From SB11 sp965222995 (GTDB lineage Bacteria; Bacteroidota; Bacteroidia; UBA8524), in the NCBI GenBank assembly GCA_965222995.1, contig OZ244977.1, forward strand, positions 3,348,001-3,412,000: DNA of 64,000 bases. The letters are read 5' to 3'. Numbering within the stretch: position 1 is the stretch's first letter; each line of letters starts with the position of its first letter. Made by a program: the position numbers and the translations under genes. This document shows positions 44,109-53,108 of the stretch, one piece after another. The notes below the pieces were generated by a model, which made no database searches, was not told the DNA's origin, and was given only the letters and a program-made list of their open reading frames with translations.

Positions 44109-45746
44109 ATGGCTCAGCAAAAAAAGAAAGAAAATACTACCCCGAAAAAGGAAGAGAAAAGCTTTTCCTTTGGCGAAAAGGATAGCCATTTATGGGCGTT
44201 AACCGCTTTGGCTTTTCTGGGCTTTGCATATTACTCAACAAAATCTGTCGGGTATTATCAAGATGACGAAATTGCTCATTTTATGAGCATGATTGGTTTT
44301 TGGGACGACCCTACCAGCATAATGGGTAACTGGGCAAAGCCCGGTTACAAGCTTTTATACGTTTTGCCTGCAACATTGGGCTATAAAATGGTACTTTACC
44401 TAAACTGCATTGTTAGCGCATTGGGCTGCTTTTTAGCTGCCAAAGTAGTGCAACACTTTAATCCCAAAGCAGCTGTTTTTGCTTTGATTTTGGCTGCGAC
44501 TCAACCTATATGGGTTGAAATGAGTTTCCGCAACTATGCCGATATTCTTTCAGGTGTGCTCCTAATTGCTTCTATTTACTTTGCGTTAAAAGAGAAATGG
44601 CTGGTAAGCTCACTTTTTCTTTCCTACGATATTCTGGTTCGGCAAGAGTTTTTAATACTACTGTTGTTTTTTGGCTTGTATTTATTAATTAAACGAAAGT
44701 TTGTTCCTGCTTTTGCATTGGGTTTATTCCCTCTGCTATATGCTCTTTGGACATTGCAAGCCAAAGGAGACTTTTTCTATTTAATTACCGAAGCGCGGGC
44801 TACTTCTGCTGCTTATGCAAAAGAGTATCCCAAACAAGGTTTAGAGCATTATCCCTTTATGTCGGCCGTAATTTTTGGTGCGTTGCAAATTGCTTTGCTT
44901 AGTGTTGCTGTAGTACAAATTATTATTGCCGCTGCCGGAAAAAACTGGTTTAAAGAAAAAGGCAGTCAAGTACTGTTTGTGTTTATTCCGTTTGCAGTAT
45001 TCTTTGGTATCCACATGATTTTTAACATGAAAAGCCCTGAAATTGGACCCGCAACGGGTGGTAACTTGCGGTATATGGCTGCAGTTGCACCATTGGTTGG
45101 TGCTTTGGGAGCGTTGAGCCTTTTCTATTTAAAAAAGCTAAACACAATAACGCTTGCCATTACTTTAGGGGTTGTTGGAGTTGTTGTTGCCGCTTTTATG
45201 ACTTACGATCATAACTATGTGAAGTTTGCCATAGACCCAAAAACAGGTGATAATATAAAAAGCTGGTTGCCTTTTGGCATCTTTTTATCAGGTGCTGCGC
45301 TTTACTTTCTCCCAATAAAAGGCTGGGGCTTAGTAGCGTATATAAGTGCATTTAGTTTTCTATTTTTAAACGGAACCTTAAAGCCTTACAAACTCACGCC
45401 TGAAAACAAGGCGGTGCAAAAATGTGTGAAGAAAATTAGCAAAAACCCGGGGCTAAAAGACCGTATGATTGCCAGCAACCATTCATTAGTATGGTTTTAC
45501 TGGCTAAAAGAGAATAATGAACGTGTAAAAAAAACTGGCTCGTTAGATAGTGCTACCATAGAGGCTTCGCCTGTAGGAACACTGTTTGTTTGGGATACAC
45601 ACTACGGTTACCGTCCCAATAGAACACCAGGTAGTGTAGACGCAAGAACCTATTTTACACCCGATAAGTTTTTATTTAGAGAACCATTAATGGTAACTTC
45701 TAAAGACCAACGTTTCCAAATTGCAGTTTTTGAGAAGATTAAATAA
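44109..45746 (+). CDS. Polytopic GT-C glycosyltransferase-like protein
   Basis: A 545-residue integral membrane protein with a charged cytosolic N-terminus (MAQQKKKENTTPKKEEK) and roughly ten or more hydrophobic segments. YYQDDEIAHFMSMIGFW after the first segment is the acidic DD/DE loop of GT-C enzymes using polyprenyl-phosphate sugars. A periplasmic C-terminal region (~130 residues) follows. The stop directly abuts the ATG of the DPM1-like GT2 gene (TAAATG), so GT2 probably makes the lipid-linked sugar that this enzyme consumes. Confidence 0.83.
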   Translation: MAQQKKKENTTPKKEEKSFSFGEKDSHLWALTALAFLGFAYYSTKSVGYYQDDEIAHFMSMIGFWDDPTSIMGNWAKPGYKLLYVLPATLGYKMVLYLNCIVSALGCFLAAKVVQHFNPKAAVFALILAATQPIWVEMSFRNYADILSGVLLIASIYFALKEKWLVSSLFLSYDILVRQEFLILLLFFGLYLLIKRKFVPAFALGLFPLLYALWTLQAKGDFFYLITEARATSAAYAKEYPKQGLEHYPFMSAVIFGALQIALLSVAVVQIIIAAAGKNWFKEKGSQVLFVFIPFAVFFGIHMIFNMKSPEIGPATGGNLRYMAAVAPLVGALGALSLFYLKKLNTITLAITLGVVGVVVAAFMTYDHNYVKFAIDPKTGDNIKSWLPFGIFLSGAALYFLPIKGWGLVAYISAFSFLFLNGTLKPYKLTPENKAVQKCVKKISKNPGLKDRMIASNHSLVWFYWLKENNERVKKTGSLDSATIEASPVGTLFVWDTHYGYRPNRTPGSVDARTYFTPDKFLFREPLMVTSKDQRFQIAVFEKIK

Positions 45747-46694
45747 ATGAGCGAATCATTACGACTTTCTGTTATTATCCCTTGCTATAACGAGGAAGAT
45801 ATAATTGCTACTACCTACCAACGGCTGATGGACGTGGTAGAAAAGAATAATTATACCAATAACTATGAAGTTATTTTTATTGATGATGGCAGCAAAGACG
45901 GAACACTTGGTTTTTTAGAAAGTAAAGCCGCCGAAAACCCTAACATTAAGGTACTTTCTTTCTCCAGAAACTTTGGACACCAGCCTGCCGTTTGTGCTGG
46001 TATTTGTGAAAGCACGGGAGATGTAGCTATAATTATTGATGCCGACTTGCAAGACCCGCCTGAACTATTTCCTGATATTATTGCCAAATACCAAGAAACA
46101 AAAGCCAATGTGGTGTATTGTGTCCGCCAAAACAGAGAAGGCGTTGGTTTTTTGAAAAAAGCAGCCTACAAAGTTTTTTACAGAATAGTAAATTACTTGT
46201 CTGATGTGGATTTACCGCTAGATTCGGGTGATTTCAGGCTAATTGATAAACATGTAATTGACGGGTTTAAGCAGTTTAGAGAAAAGAACAAGTACGTGCG
46301 CGGCATAATCAGTTGGATGGGGTTTTCTCAAACTCCTTTTTACTACAACCGCCCGGGCAGAGCCGGCGGGGAAACAAAATATTCCTTTGCTAAACTTTTA
46401 AGGCTAGCTAGCATAGGTATGTTCTATTTCTCAAACAAGCCTTTAAAACTTGCCCTTAATTTGGGTTTGGTAAGTATACTTATAGGCTTAACCTTAACGG
46501 GAGTAGTTATAGTTGAAAAACTTAGCGGTTCATTGGAAGAAGTACCCGGTTGGGCATCGCTAATCATCACCATTATTTTCTTTGGCGGGGTGCAACTAAT
46601 AACCGTAGGTGTATTGGGTGAGTATATCGGGAATATTTTTGATGAGGTAAAAGACCGCCCCGAATACATCATCAAGAAAAAAATTAATACTTAG
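45747..46694 (+). CDS. GT2 glycosyltransferase, polyprenyl-phosphate sugar synthase type (DPM1/GtrB-like)
   Basis: A 315-residue GT-A enzyme: LSVIIPCYNEEDIIATTY, IDDGSKDGTL, the DAD metal site in IIDADLQDPPELF and the SGDFRLID segment are typical of dolichol/undecaprenyl-phosphate sugar synthases. Two C-terminal membrane segments (LALNLGLVSILIGLTLTGVV and IITIIFFGGVQLITVGVLG) anchor it, as in GtrB. It is expected to move glucose or mannose from a nucleotide to a polyprenyl phosphate at the inner membrane. It is immediately downstream of the GT-C gene. Confidence 0.92.
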   Translation: MSESLRLSVIIPCYNEEDIIATTYQRLMDVVEKNNYTNNYEVIFIDDGSKDGTLGFLESKAAENPNIKVLSFSRNFGHQPAVCAGICESTGDVAIIIDADLQDPPELFPDIIAKYQETKANVVYCVRQNREGVGFLKKAAYKVFYRIVNYLSDVDLPLDSGDFRLIDKHVIDGFKQFREKNKYVRGIISWMGFSQTPFYYNRPGRAGGETKYSFAKLLRLASIGMFYFSNKPLKLALNLGLVSILIGLTLTGVVIVEKLSGSLEEVPGWASLIITIIFFGGVQLITVGVLGEYIGNIFDEVKDRPEYIIKKKINT

Positions 46695-46714
46695 TTTTCC
46701 TCTCCTTCTAAATT

Positions 46715-46813
46715 TCGACTCCGCTCAGCATGACCCTGCTTTGTGTCATTGCGAGGAGGAACGACGAAGCAATCTTTATACTTAAAAAAGACTGCTACGC
46801 AAGTTCGTAATGA
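46715..46813. repeat. Dispersed palindromic repeat elements
   Basis: Two adjoining motifs between convergent genes. The left one, TTTCGACTCCGCTCAGCATG (from 46713), matches a widely dispersed Bacteroidota repeat. The right one begins GTCATTGCGAG (46745) and ends TCGTAATGAC (to 46814), with inner GAAGCAATCTT and AAGACTGCTACGC forming an imperfect inverted repeat around 70 bases long. A degenerate relative is at 13351-13394. Non-coding; possibly a REP/MITE-like element or a terminator for both genes. Confidence 0.75.
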
Positions 46814-46819
46814 CGACTG

Positions 46820-47266
46820 CTACTTTCTTTTCATAGCAAAAAACTCTTTTAGTAAAGCAGCGCTTTCTGTTTCCATAATACCACTCACTAATTCTGTTTT
46901 GGGGTGTAATAAGTCTTTGCCTTTAGCTAAAAAACCCCTCTTCTCATCGCTTGCTCCAAACACTACCTTTTCGGGCCTAGCCCAAAAAATAGCTCCTGCA
47001 CACATTACACAAGGTTCAAGGGTTACATATAACGTGCACTCATCTAAAAACTTACCTCCCAAAAAATTTGTGGCAGATGTTATAGCTAGCATTTCTGCGT
47101 GTGCTGTTACATCGTTTAGTCTTTCGGTTTGGTTATAGCCCTTGCCTATAATTCTGTTTCTGCAAACCACTATCGCCCCCACAGGTATTTCCCCTTCATC
47201 AAAAGCCTTTTGGGCTTCTTTCAAAGCTTGTTGCATAAAATATTCGTGGTTAAAAATATTTTCCAT
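46820..47266 (-). CDS. tadA: tRNA-specific adenosine deaminase
   Basis: Deaminates A34 to inosine in the anticodon of tRNA-Arg(ACG), essential for decoding. The zinc site is complete: H56 and catalytic E58 (HAEML), C86 and C89 (PCVMCAG). 148 residues is typical for TadA; the alternative, a guanine or cytosine deaminase of the same superfamily, is less likely given the family-typical IPVGAIVV and GYNQTERLNDVTAHAEM stretch. ATG at 47266; the gene is divergent from bshA. Confidence 0.94.
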   Translation of the reverse strand: MENIFNHEYFMQQALKEAQKAFDEGEIPVGAIVVCRNRIIGKGYNQTERLNDVTAHAEMLAITSATNFLGGKFLDECTLYVTLEPCVMCAGAIFWARPEKVVFGASDEKRGFLAKGKDLLHPKTELVSGIMETESAALLKEFFAMKRK

Positions 47267-47338
47267 CCGCTACCTTAAATTTCGATAAATGTACAATAAG
47301 TTTCATACTTACACCTTAGTGAAGCCAAACAAAAGCAG

Positions 47339-47346
47339 TAGCTTTG
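47339..47346 (+). promoter_or_regulatory. Predicted -7 promoter box for bshA
   Basis: TAGCTTTG, an exact TAnnTTTG match, 17 bases before the bshA ATG at 47364. No -33 TTG. It supports the downstream ATG over the one at 47289. Confidence 0.45.
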
Positions 47347-47363
47347 ACGTTGATTTTGCAAAT

Positions 47364-48506
47364 ATGAATATAGGTATTGTTTGTTACCCCACTTTTGGAG
47401 GTAGTGGAGTTGTTGCTACTGAGTTGGGCAAGGCTTTGGCACTAAAAGGACACAAAGTGCATTTTATTTCATACAGCCAGCCTGCACGCCTCGATTTTTT
47501 CTCTGAAAACATTTTTTATCACGAAGTGGGTGTTTCCAATTACCCCTTGTTTGAGTTTGCCCCATACGAAACTGCATTAACGGGCAAACTGGTAGATATT
47601 ATTAAGTTTGAGAAGCTTGATGTATTACACGTGCATTATGCAATACCCCATGCCGCAGCAGCTGTTTTTGCCAAACAAATATTAGCAGAGGAAGGTATTA
47701 GCATCCCCGTAGTTACTACCTTGCACGGAACCGATATAACCCTTGTGGGTAAAGATGCTACTTACGAGCCTGTAGTATCATACTCTATAAACCACTCTGA
47801 TGCGGTAACCGCTGTTTCAGAAAGTTTGCGCCAACAAACGCTGAGTGATTTTCACATCAAAAAAGATATTCAGGTAATTTATAACTTCATAGACTTTAAT
47901 AAGTTTAACAAAAAACCCAGAGAGTACTTTAAAAAAGCAATTGCTCCTAATGGTGAGTGTTTAATAGCCCACACTTCTAATTTTAGAAAAGTGAAGCGTG
48001 TTGAGGATGTTTTGGGCGTTTTTAATATTGTTTCAAAAGAAATACCTGCTAAACTGCTTCTCATTGGCGACGGTCCCGACCGTATGAAAATTGAAAAGCA
48101 ATGCCGTGAAATGAATTTGTGCGATAATGTTGTTTTCTTAGGTAAACTGGAACCTATTGAAGAAATACTTTCTGTTTGCGATTTATTTATTCTACCGTCA
48201 GAAAGTGAAAGTTTTGGTTTGGCCGCGCTGGAAGCAATGGCTTGCGAAGTACCTGTTATTTCTTCAAATACCGGCGGTTTACCTGAGTTGAACATTAATG
48301 GGGAAACCGGTTTTACTTCAGACGTAGGAGACATTGAATCCATGGCAGCAAACGCACTACATATTCTTAAATCGGAAAACACACACAAAATTTTCAAAAA
48401 ATCTGCTTTTAAGCATTCAAAAAAGTTCGGTTTAGATATTATTTTGCCAAAGTATGAAAACCTTTATGAACAAGTTATTGAAGCAGTTTTAACAAAAGTT
48501 TCATAA
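47364..48506 (+). CDS. bshA: N-acetyl-alpha-D-glucosaminyl L-malate synthase (bacillithiol biosynthesis)
   Basis: GT4 enzyme for the first step of bacillithiol synthesis: UDP-GlcNAc + L-malate to GlcNAc-malate. MNIGIVCYPTFGGSGVVATE is the signature N-terminus, with later HVHYAIPHAAAAVFAK, LHGTDITLVGKD and the GT4 E-x7-E region LPSESESFGLAALEAMACEV. From ATG 47364 the protein is 380 residues, the typical length; an ATG at 47289 would add a 25-residue non-conserved leader. bshB and bshC are not in the window. It precedes the LytTR regulator gene. Confidence 0.95.
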   Translation: MNIGIVCYPTFGGSGVVATELGKALALKGHKVHFISYSQPARLDFFSENIFYHEVGVSNYPLFEFAPYETALTGKLVDIIKFEKLDVLHVHYAIPHAAAAVFAKQILAEEGISIPVVTTLHGTDITLVGKDATYEPVVSYSINHSDAVTAVSESLRQQTLSDFHIKKDIQVIYNFIDFNKFNKKPREYFKKAIAPNGECLIAHTSNFRKVKRVEDVLGVFNIVSKEIPAKLLLIGDGPDRMKIEKQCREMNLCDNVVFLGKLEPIEEILSVCDLFILPSESESFGLAALEAMACEVPVISSNTGGLPELNINGETGFTSDVGDIESMAANALHILKSENTHKIFKKSAFKHSKKFGLDIILPKYENLYEQVIEAVLTKVS

Positions 48507-48555
48507 TTTGCGGCTGAAAGAGGGGGTTGCTCCAAATTTTATTGCTTACAAAACA

Positions 48556-49302
48556 ATGAACAAAAAATACAGGGTTTTAGTAGTTGAAGACGATTTAATG
48601 ACACAAGAGCTTATAAAAGAGCAACTTGGAAATTTTGAGTCATTAGAAGTTATAGGTTCTGCTGATTCACTTTTGTCTGCCAAAGACATGATAGAAGAAA
48701 AAGACCCTGAAATTATTTTCTTAGATATTGATTTAAATGGAGCAAGTGCTTTCGACTTAATTCCTTATGTAAAAGCTACTTGTAAAATTGTATTTATTAC
48801 AGCAAGTGCCAGCCAGGCGGTTAAAGCTTTTGAGGTAAATGCAACCGATTATATTTTGAAGCCTATTAGTATGGAGCGGTTGAATAAAACTGTTGCTAAA
48901 ATTACCGACCAAATGAACGAAGGAGAGGAAGAGGAAGACCATAGCAACGACAACTCTAAATTTAAGTTAGACCAAATGATAATGGTTAATGCCGAACATA
49001 AAATGGTATTAATCAAAGTAAAAGACATAAACTACATTTCTGCTTACGGAAACTACACCAAGGTTTTCTTAGAAGACGGTAAAATGTATGTTACCTATGG
49101 TTCTATAAAAAATTGGATGTTGCGCTTACCAAAAGATGCTTTCTTCCAAATTCACCGTTCTACTATAGTAAACCTTCTTAATGTAATTAAGATAGACAAA
49201 TGGACGAATGATACCGGTCGTATGTACCTTAAAAAAGTAGACGACCCGTTTGAGATAAGCCGCAACTTTTTCAGCGAGTTGAAAAAGACCTTCAAAATTT
49301 AA
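48556..49302 (+). CDS. LytTR-family response regulator
   Basis: A 248-residue DNA-binding response regulator. The receiver domain (VLVVEDDLMTQELI, phosphoacceptor in IIFLDIDLNG, ATDYILKPI with the conserved Lys) is followed by an acidic linker EGEEEEDHSNDNS and a LytTR domain (ISAYGNYTKVFLEDGK, MLRLPKDAFFQIHRSTIVNL). Start ATG at 48556 (MNKKYRVLVV). No histidine kinase partner (LytS-type) is adjacent. Downstream is a strong bidirectional terminator. Confidence 0.94.
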   Translation: MNKKYRVLVVEDDLMTQELIKEQLGNFESLEVIGSADSLLSAKDMIEEKDPEIIFLDIDLNGASAFDLIPYVKATCKIVFITASASQAVKAFEVNATDYILKPISMERLNKTVAKITDQMNEGEEEEDHSNDNSKFKLDQMIMVNAEHKMVLIKVKDINYISAYGNYTKVFLEDGKMYVTYGSIKNWMLRLPKDAFFQIHRSTIVNLLNVIKIDKWTNDTGRMYLKKVDDPFEISRNFFSELKKTFKI

Positions 49303-49326
49303 TTAACCGATTTATTAATAATATAA

Positions 49327-49359
49327 AAAAGCCCTGATACTATTTATATCAGGGCTTTT
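49327..49359. terminator. Bidirectional intrinsic terminator
   Basis: AAAAGCCCTGATA pairs perfectly with TATCAGGGCTTTT (13 bp) over a seven-base loop, with A- and T-tracts on each side. It lies between the convergent LytTR and pseudouridine synthase genes and serves both. Confidence 0.93.
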
Positions 49360-49380
49360 CTTATTATGTTATTCTTTATG

Positions 49381-50496
49381 TTAGTTAACTGCTTCTTTTA
49401 ACTTCAGCGATTGTTTTTTTAACTCCATCACTTCTTCTTCATTCAAGAAACGGTATCTTCCACGCATTAGTTCTTTTTTGGTAAGCCCTGCATAGTAAAC
49501 ACGGTCTAGTTGTTCTACTTCATAACCCAAATGCTCAAACATACGGCGGATAATTCTATTCTTCCCGCTATGTATCTCAACACCTACACGAGTTTTTTCA
49601 CCTTGTATGTAAGCTATATTATCCACTTTAGCTTCACCGTCTTCTAACTCAATACCACGCATAAGAGCATCCATATCATCAGGTGCAAGGTTTTTATCCA
49701 AAACAGCTATATATACTTTCTTCACTTCATATTTAGGGTGTGTCAGCGTTTGAGCCAAATCTCCGTCATTAGTAAATAAAAGCAATCCCGTTGTATTTCT
49801 ATCTAACCTACCTACAGGGAAAATGCGCTCTTTTGTTGCGTTACCCATTATATCCATAACTGTTTTGCGCCCCTCAGGGTCATTCATCGTTGTTATGTAA
49901 TCTTTGGGTTTGTTTAGTAACACATATACCAGGTTTTCTCTACCAATAATTTGCCCGTTATATTTAACTGTATCCCCTTGACGCACTCTACAACCTAATT
50001 CTGTAACTACTTTATCGTTTATGGTAATTATACCTTGCTGTATAAGTTTGTCTGCCTCTCTGCGAGAACAAATGCCTGCATTTGATAAAAACTTATTCAA
50101 GCGTACCTCTTTGTCCTCATCATACTTAAACTGATGAGTCGTGTAGCTATGCTTGTTTTTTTCTTTAGGTACCTTCTTTTTCTTTTTAAAATTCTGTTTT
50201 CCGTAAGGTTTTTTTCCTCCAAACTTGTTAAACGGTTTTTTGTTGTAAGGTTTTCTGTCTCCTCCCCCTTCTCTGCTTCCATAGTCTCTACGATACTCCG
50301 GATTGTATGGGCGAGGTCCTCCAGAAGGTTTGTTGTACTCTACTTTTTCAAAACGGTTTTCTTCGTCTTGAGGCTTTGCTTCGTTGTTGTCGGGAGTAAT
50401 TTTTTTAATTATTCTTTTGCGGATGCGCTTACGCGGGCCATTATTACCCGAGTTTGAGCTAAATCCACCTTCCCGGCGGTTGTTTTCTTCACTCAT
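49381..50496 (-). CDS. RluB-family 23S rRNA pseudouridine synthase with basic N-terminal extension
   Basis: A 371-residue RsuA/RluB-family enzyme (S4 + pseudouridine synthase). The catalytic region VGRLDRNTTGLLLFTNDGD is intact, the S4 domain reads RLNKFLSNAGICSRREADKL, and LLNKPKDYITTMNDPEGR is typical of RluB/RluF. About 125 residues at the N-terminus are low-complexity and basic/Gly/Asn-rich (RKRIRKRIIKKITP; GGKKPYGKQNFKKKKK), probably an RNA-binding tail, as often in Bacteroidota RluB. -7 box at 50531-50538. Target position inferred. Confidence 0.9.
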   Translation of the reverse strand: MSEENNRREGGFSSNSGNNGPRKRIRKRIIKKITPDNNEAKPQDEENRFEKVEYNKPSGGPRPYNPEYRRDYGSREGGGDRKPYNKKPFNKFGGKKPYGKQNFKKKKKVPKEKNKHSYTTHQFKYDEDKEVRLNKFLSNAGICSRREADKLIQQGIITINDKVVTELGCRVRQGDTVKYNGQIIGRENLVYVLLNKPKDYITTMNDPEGRKTVMDIMGNATKERIFPVGRLDRNTTGLLLFTNDGDLAQTLTHPKYEVKKVYIAVLDKNLAPDDMDALMRGIELEDGEAKVDNIAYIQGEKTRVGVEIHSGKNRIIRRMFEHLGYEVEQLDRVYYAGLTKKELMRGRYRFLNEEEVMELKKQSLKLKEAVN

Positions 50497-50530
50497 TTTT
50501 CTGATGGTATGGTTTTTAATAAATGTCTAA

Positions 50531-50538
50531 CAAAGATA
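50531..50538 (-). promoter_or_regulatory. Predicted -7 promoter box for the RluB-like gene
   Basis: The reverse strand reads TATCTTTG (exact TAnnTTTG), 34 bases before the ATG at 50496. Confidence 0.45.
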
Positions 50539-50588
50539 ACAGTATTTAATGAAAAATAGTTTATGAATTTGGTATATAGCTTTTTAAC

Positions 50589-50596
50589 TATTTTTG
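50589..50596 (+). promoter_or_regulatory. Predicted -7 promoter box for the M16 peptidase operon
   Basis: TATTTTTG, exact TAnnTTTG, 17 bases after a TTTG (50568-50571) acting as a likely -33. It ends five bases before the ATG at 50602, implying a leaderless mRNA and supporting that start over the ATG at 50563. Confidence 0.6.
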
Positions 50597-50601
50597 CGGC
50601 A

Positions 50602-51846
50602 ATGCTACAATTTACAAGATTTGTACTAGACAACGGACTCACCGTATTACATCATTTAGACCCAACTACACCTATAGCAGCAGTAAATATACTGTATAAT
50701 GTAGGTGCAAAAGACGAAGACCCCGAACGTACTGGGTTTGCACACCTTTTTGAGCATTTAATGTTTGGAGGTTCTGAAAATATTGCCAGTTATGATAGCG
50801 AATTGCAAAAAGCCAGTGGAGAAAATAATGCCTTTACCTCTAACGACATTACTAACTATTATGTAACCCTGCCGATAAATAATATTGAAACGGCTCTTTG
50901 GCTTGAGAGTGATAGAATGAAAGCGCTGGACTTTAATGATAAATCGCTTGAAACACAGCGAAATGTTGTAATTGAAGAGTTTAAGCAACGCTATTTGAAC
51001 CAGCCTTATGGAGACAGTTGGTTAAAAATTCGTCCCTTGGCATATAAAGTTCATCCTTATCGTTGGGCTACCATAGGCAAAGAAATTAAGCATATTGAAG
51101 ATGCCACAATGGATGATGTAAAAGCATTTTTCTATAATTTTTACAGACCCAATAATGCTATACTTTCTATCGCAGGAGATATTTCGCTGGAAAAAACTAA
51201 AACACTGGTAAACAAATGGTTTGGTGATATTGAAAAAGCTGAAGTTAAAAGAAATACTATTAGCAAAGAGCCTGACCAAACCCAAGCAAGAAAAGATACC
51301 ACAACAGGCAATGTGCCTTACGATGCTATTTATATGGCTTGGCACATGAGTAACAGAACAGACCCAAAGTATTATACAACCGAATTAATAACCAATATTC
51401 TTTCAGGTTCAGCATCATCCCGTTTATACAATAGGTTGGTAAAAGATGCCGAGCTATTCTCAGAAATTCATTGCTACCAAATGGACAGCACTGATGAAGG
51501 TTTGTTAATGATACAAGGCAACTTGGCAGAAGGCGTTAGTGTAGAAACAGGTGAAGAAGCTATACTTAAAGAGCTTACCAAGCTAACAGAAAGAGGCTGT
51601 AGTGAAGAAGAGCTGGAGAAAGTAAAGAACAAAAAAGAAACTATTTTCACCTATTCTGAAACAGAAATTCTTACTAAAGCCATGAATTTGGCATACTATG
51701 AATACATTGGAGATGCCGATTTAATTAATAAAGAGATGGATAATTTCAGAGCGGTTTCCACTGATGATATTTTATATGTTTCACGTGAAATATTTAGGGC
51801 AGAAAACAGCGCAACGTTATACTATTTAAGAGAAAATAAAGCATGA
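50602..51846 (+). CDS. M16 zinc metallopeptidase, catalytic subunit
   Basis: A 414-residue pitrilysin-family (M16) peptidase with the inverse zinc motif H48-L-F-E51-H52 (FAHLFEHLMFGG) and the downstream Glu in VVIEEFKQR. The C-terminal half has the non-catalytic clamshell domain including YMAWHMSNRT and LTNILSGSAS-like SGSASSRLYNRL. No signal peptide with this start. The next gene overlaps by four bases (ATGA) and encodes the inactive M16 partner, giving a heterodimer like PqqF/mitochondrial-processing-peptidase-type pairs. Substrates unknown. The parS-like site at 51777-51792 lies inside this gene. Confidence 0.93.
   Translation: MLQFTRFVLDNGLTVLHHLDPTTPIAAVNILYNVGAKDEDPERTGFAHLFEHLMFGGSENIASYDSELQKASGENNAFTSNDITNYYVTLPINNIETALWLESDRMKALDFNDKSLETQRNVVIEEFKQRYLNQPYGDSWLKIRPLAYKVHPYRWATIGKEIKHIEDATMDDVKAFFYNFYRPNNAILSIAGDISLEKTKTLVNKWFGDIEKAEVKRNTISKEPDQTQARKDTTTGNVPYDAIYMAWHMSNRTDPKYYTTELITNILSGSASSRLYNRLVKDAELFSEIHCYQMDSTDEGLLMIQGNLAEGVSVETGEEAILKELTKLTERGCSEEELEKVKNKKETIFTYSETEILTKAMNLAYYEYIGDADLINKEMDNFRAVSTDDILYVSREIFRAENSATLYYLRENKA
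51777..51792. promoter_or_regulatory. parS-like ParB-binding site 1
   Basis: TGTTTCACGTGAAATA, 15 of 16 positions of the bacterial parS consensus TGTTNCACGTGAAACA. It lies inside the first M16 gene, in codons for V-S-R-E-I. Confidence 0.6.
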
Positions 51847-53108
51847 GTGTAGACAGAACAGTTGCTCCCAAACCAACTCATATAGAGACATTAAACTTCC
51901 TTGAGCCGGAAGTTTTTACATTAGATAATGGTGTGAAAGTGTACGCCCTTAAGGGAGGTGAGCAAGAAATAGTAAAAACGGATATTATTTTTGATACCGG
52001 CAGTTTACAAGGGCAAAACAGACTTGTTCCTTCAGTAGCAAACGGATTGTTACTAACAGCTACCGCAAACAAAAATTCTGAGCAAATTGCTAATGAGTTT
52101 GACTTTTTCGGGGCTTTTAATGGAAAAAGTATTCATTTTAGAGATAGTACTATAAATAACTATACGCTTACTAAACACACTGAAAAAGTATATAATTTAT
52201 TGGCTAATACCTTGCAAAATGCTTCATTTACTGAACAGGAACTGGGTATATACAAGTTTGTTAAAATTCAGAATTTAGCGGTCTCTAAAAAGAAAACCTC
52301 TTTTCTTGCCAAAAGAGCTTTTGCTAAAGAGGCATTTGCAGACCATCCTTATGGTTTTGTTGCTGATGAAGTTGATTACGAAAAAATTACTACTAAAGAA
52401 TTAAGCAGTTTTTATACTAACTATAACAAAATCAGATACATAATATTATCAGGAAACTATTCTGAAAGCACCATTAAGCACTTAAATAATGCCTTTGGTA
52501 ACTTTAAAGTAGGAAGTACTGATTTTGAACCATTTAACTTTGATAGCTTACCCAAAGGAAAAAAAGTTCATATCCCAAAAGAAGACGCTTCACAAAGTAC
52601 TATAAGAATAGGTTTCAGAACTATTAACCGTTTACATCCTGATTATCCCAAACTAGGCATTTTAGTAACTCTTTTAGGTGGTTTTTTTGGTTCAAGACTT
52701 ATGAAAAACATAAGAGAAGACAAGGGTTATACCTATGGTATAAGTTCTTCGGTAATTTCATACCCTGACTGCGGATTATTCGTTACACAAACGGACGTTA
52801 AGAAAGAAGTTTATCAAAACACCTTAGATGAAATATATAAGGAAATAAATCGTTTAAAAACTGAGGAGATTAGTGATGAGGAAATAGATATACTTAGCAA
52901 TTATAGTTTAGGTAGCTTTTTGCGAAGCATGGATGGAGCTTTCTCAGTTTCAGAAAAGTATAAAACATTGCTTGATTTTAAGCAGGGTTACAACTATTAC
53001 AACAACTACATTCGTCTTTTAAGAAACATTGATAAAGCCAAATTAAAACAGATAGCCAATAAGTATTTTGTTGACGAAAATATATACGAAGTGGTGGCCG
53101 GAGTTTAA
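51843..53108 (+). CDS. M16-family peptidase, non-catalytic partner subunit
   Basis: A 421-residue M16-fold protein lacking the HxxEH zinc motif; the matching helix reads LLLTATANKNSEQ. The C-terminal half is conserved (LGGFFGSRLMKNIREDKGYT, the substrate-clamp R/Y motif of the family), so it should form the closing half of a heterodimer with the upstream enzyme. ATG overlaps the stop of that gene by 4 bases. 3' end overlaps the T9SS gene's probable start by ~40 bases. Confidence 0.92.
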   Translation: MSVDRTVAPKPTHIETLNFLEPEVFTLDNGVKVYALKGGEQEIVKTDIIFDTGSLQGQNRLVPSVANGLLLTATANKNSEQIANEFDFFGAFNGKSIHFRDSTINNYTLTKHTEKVYNLLANTLQNASFTEQELGIYKFVKIQNLAVSKKKTSFLAKRAFAKEAFADHPYGFVADEVDYEKITTKELSSFYTNYNKIRYIILSGNYSESTIKHLNNAFGNFKVGSTDFEPFNFDSLPKGKKVHIPKEDASQSTIRIGFRTINRLHPDYPKLGILVTLLGGFFGSRLMKNIREDKGYTYGISSSVISYPDCGLFVTQTDVKKEVYQNTLDEIYKEINRLKTEEISDEEIDILSNYSLGSFLRSMDGAFSVSEKYKTLLDFKQGYNYYNNYIRLLRNIDKAKLKQIANKYFVDENIYEVVAGV

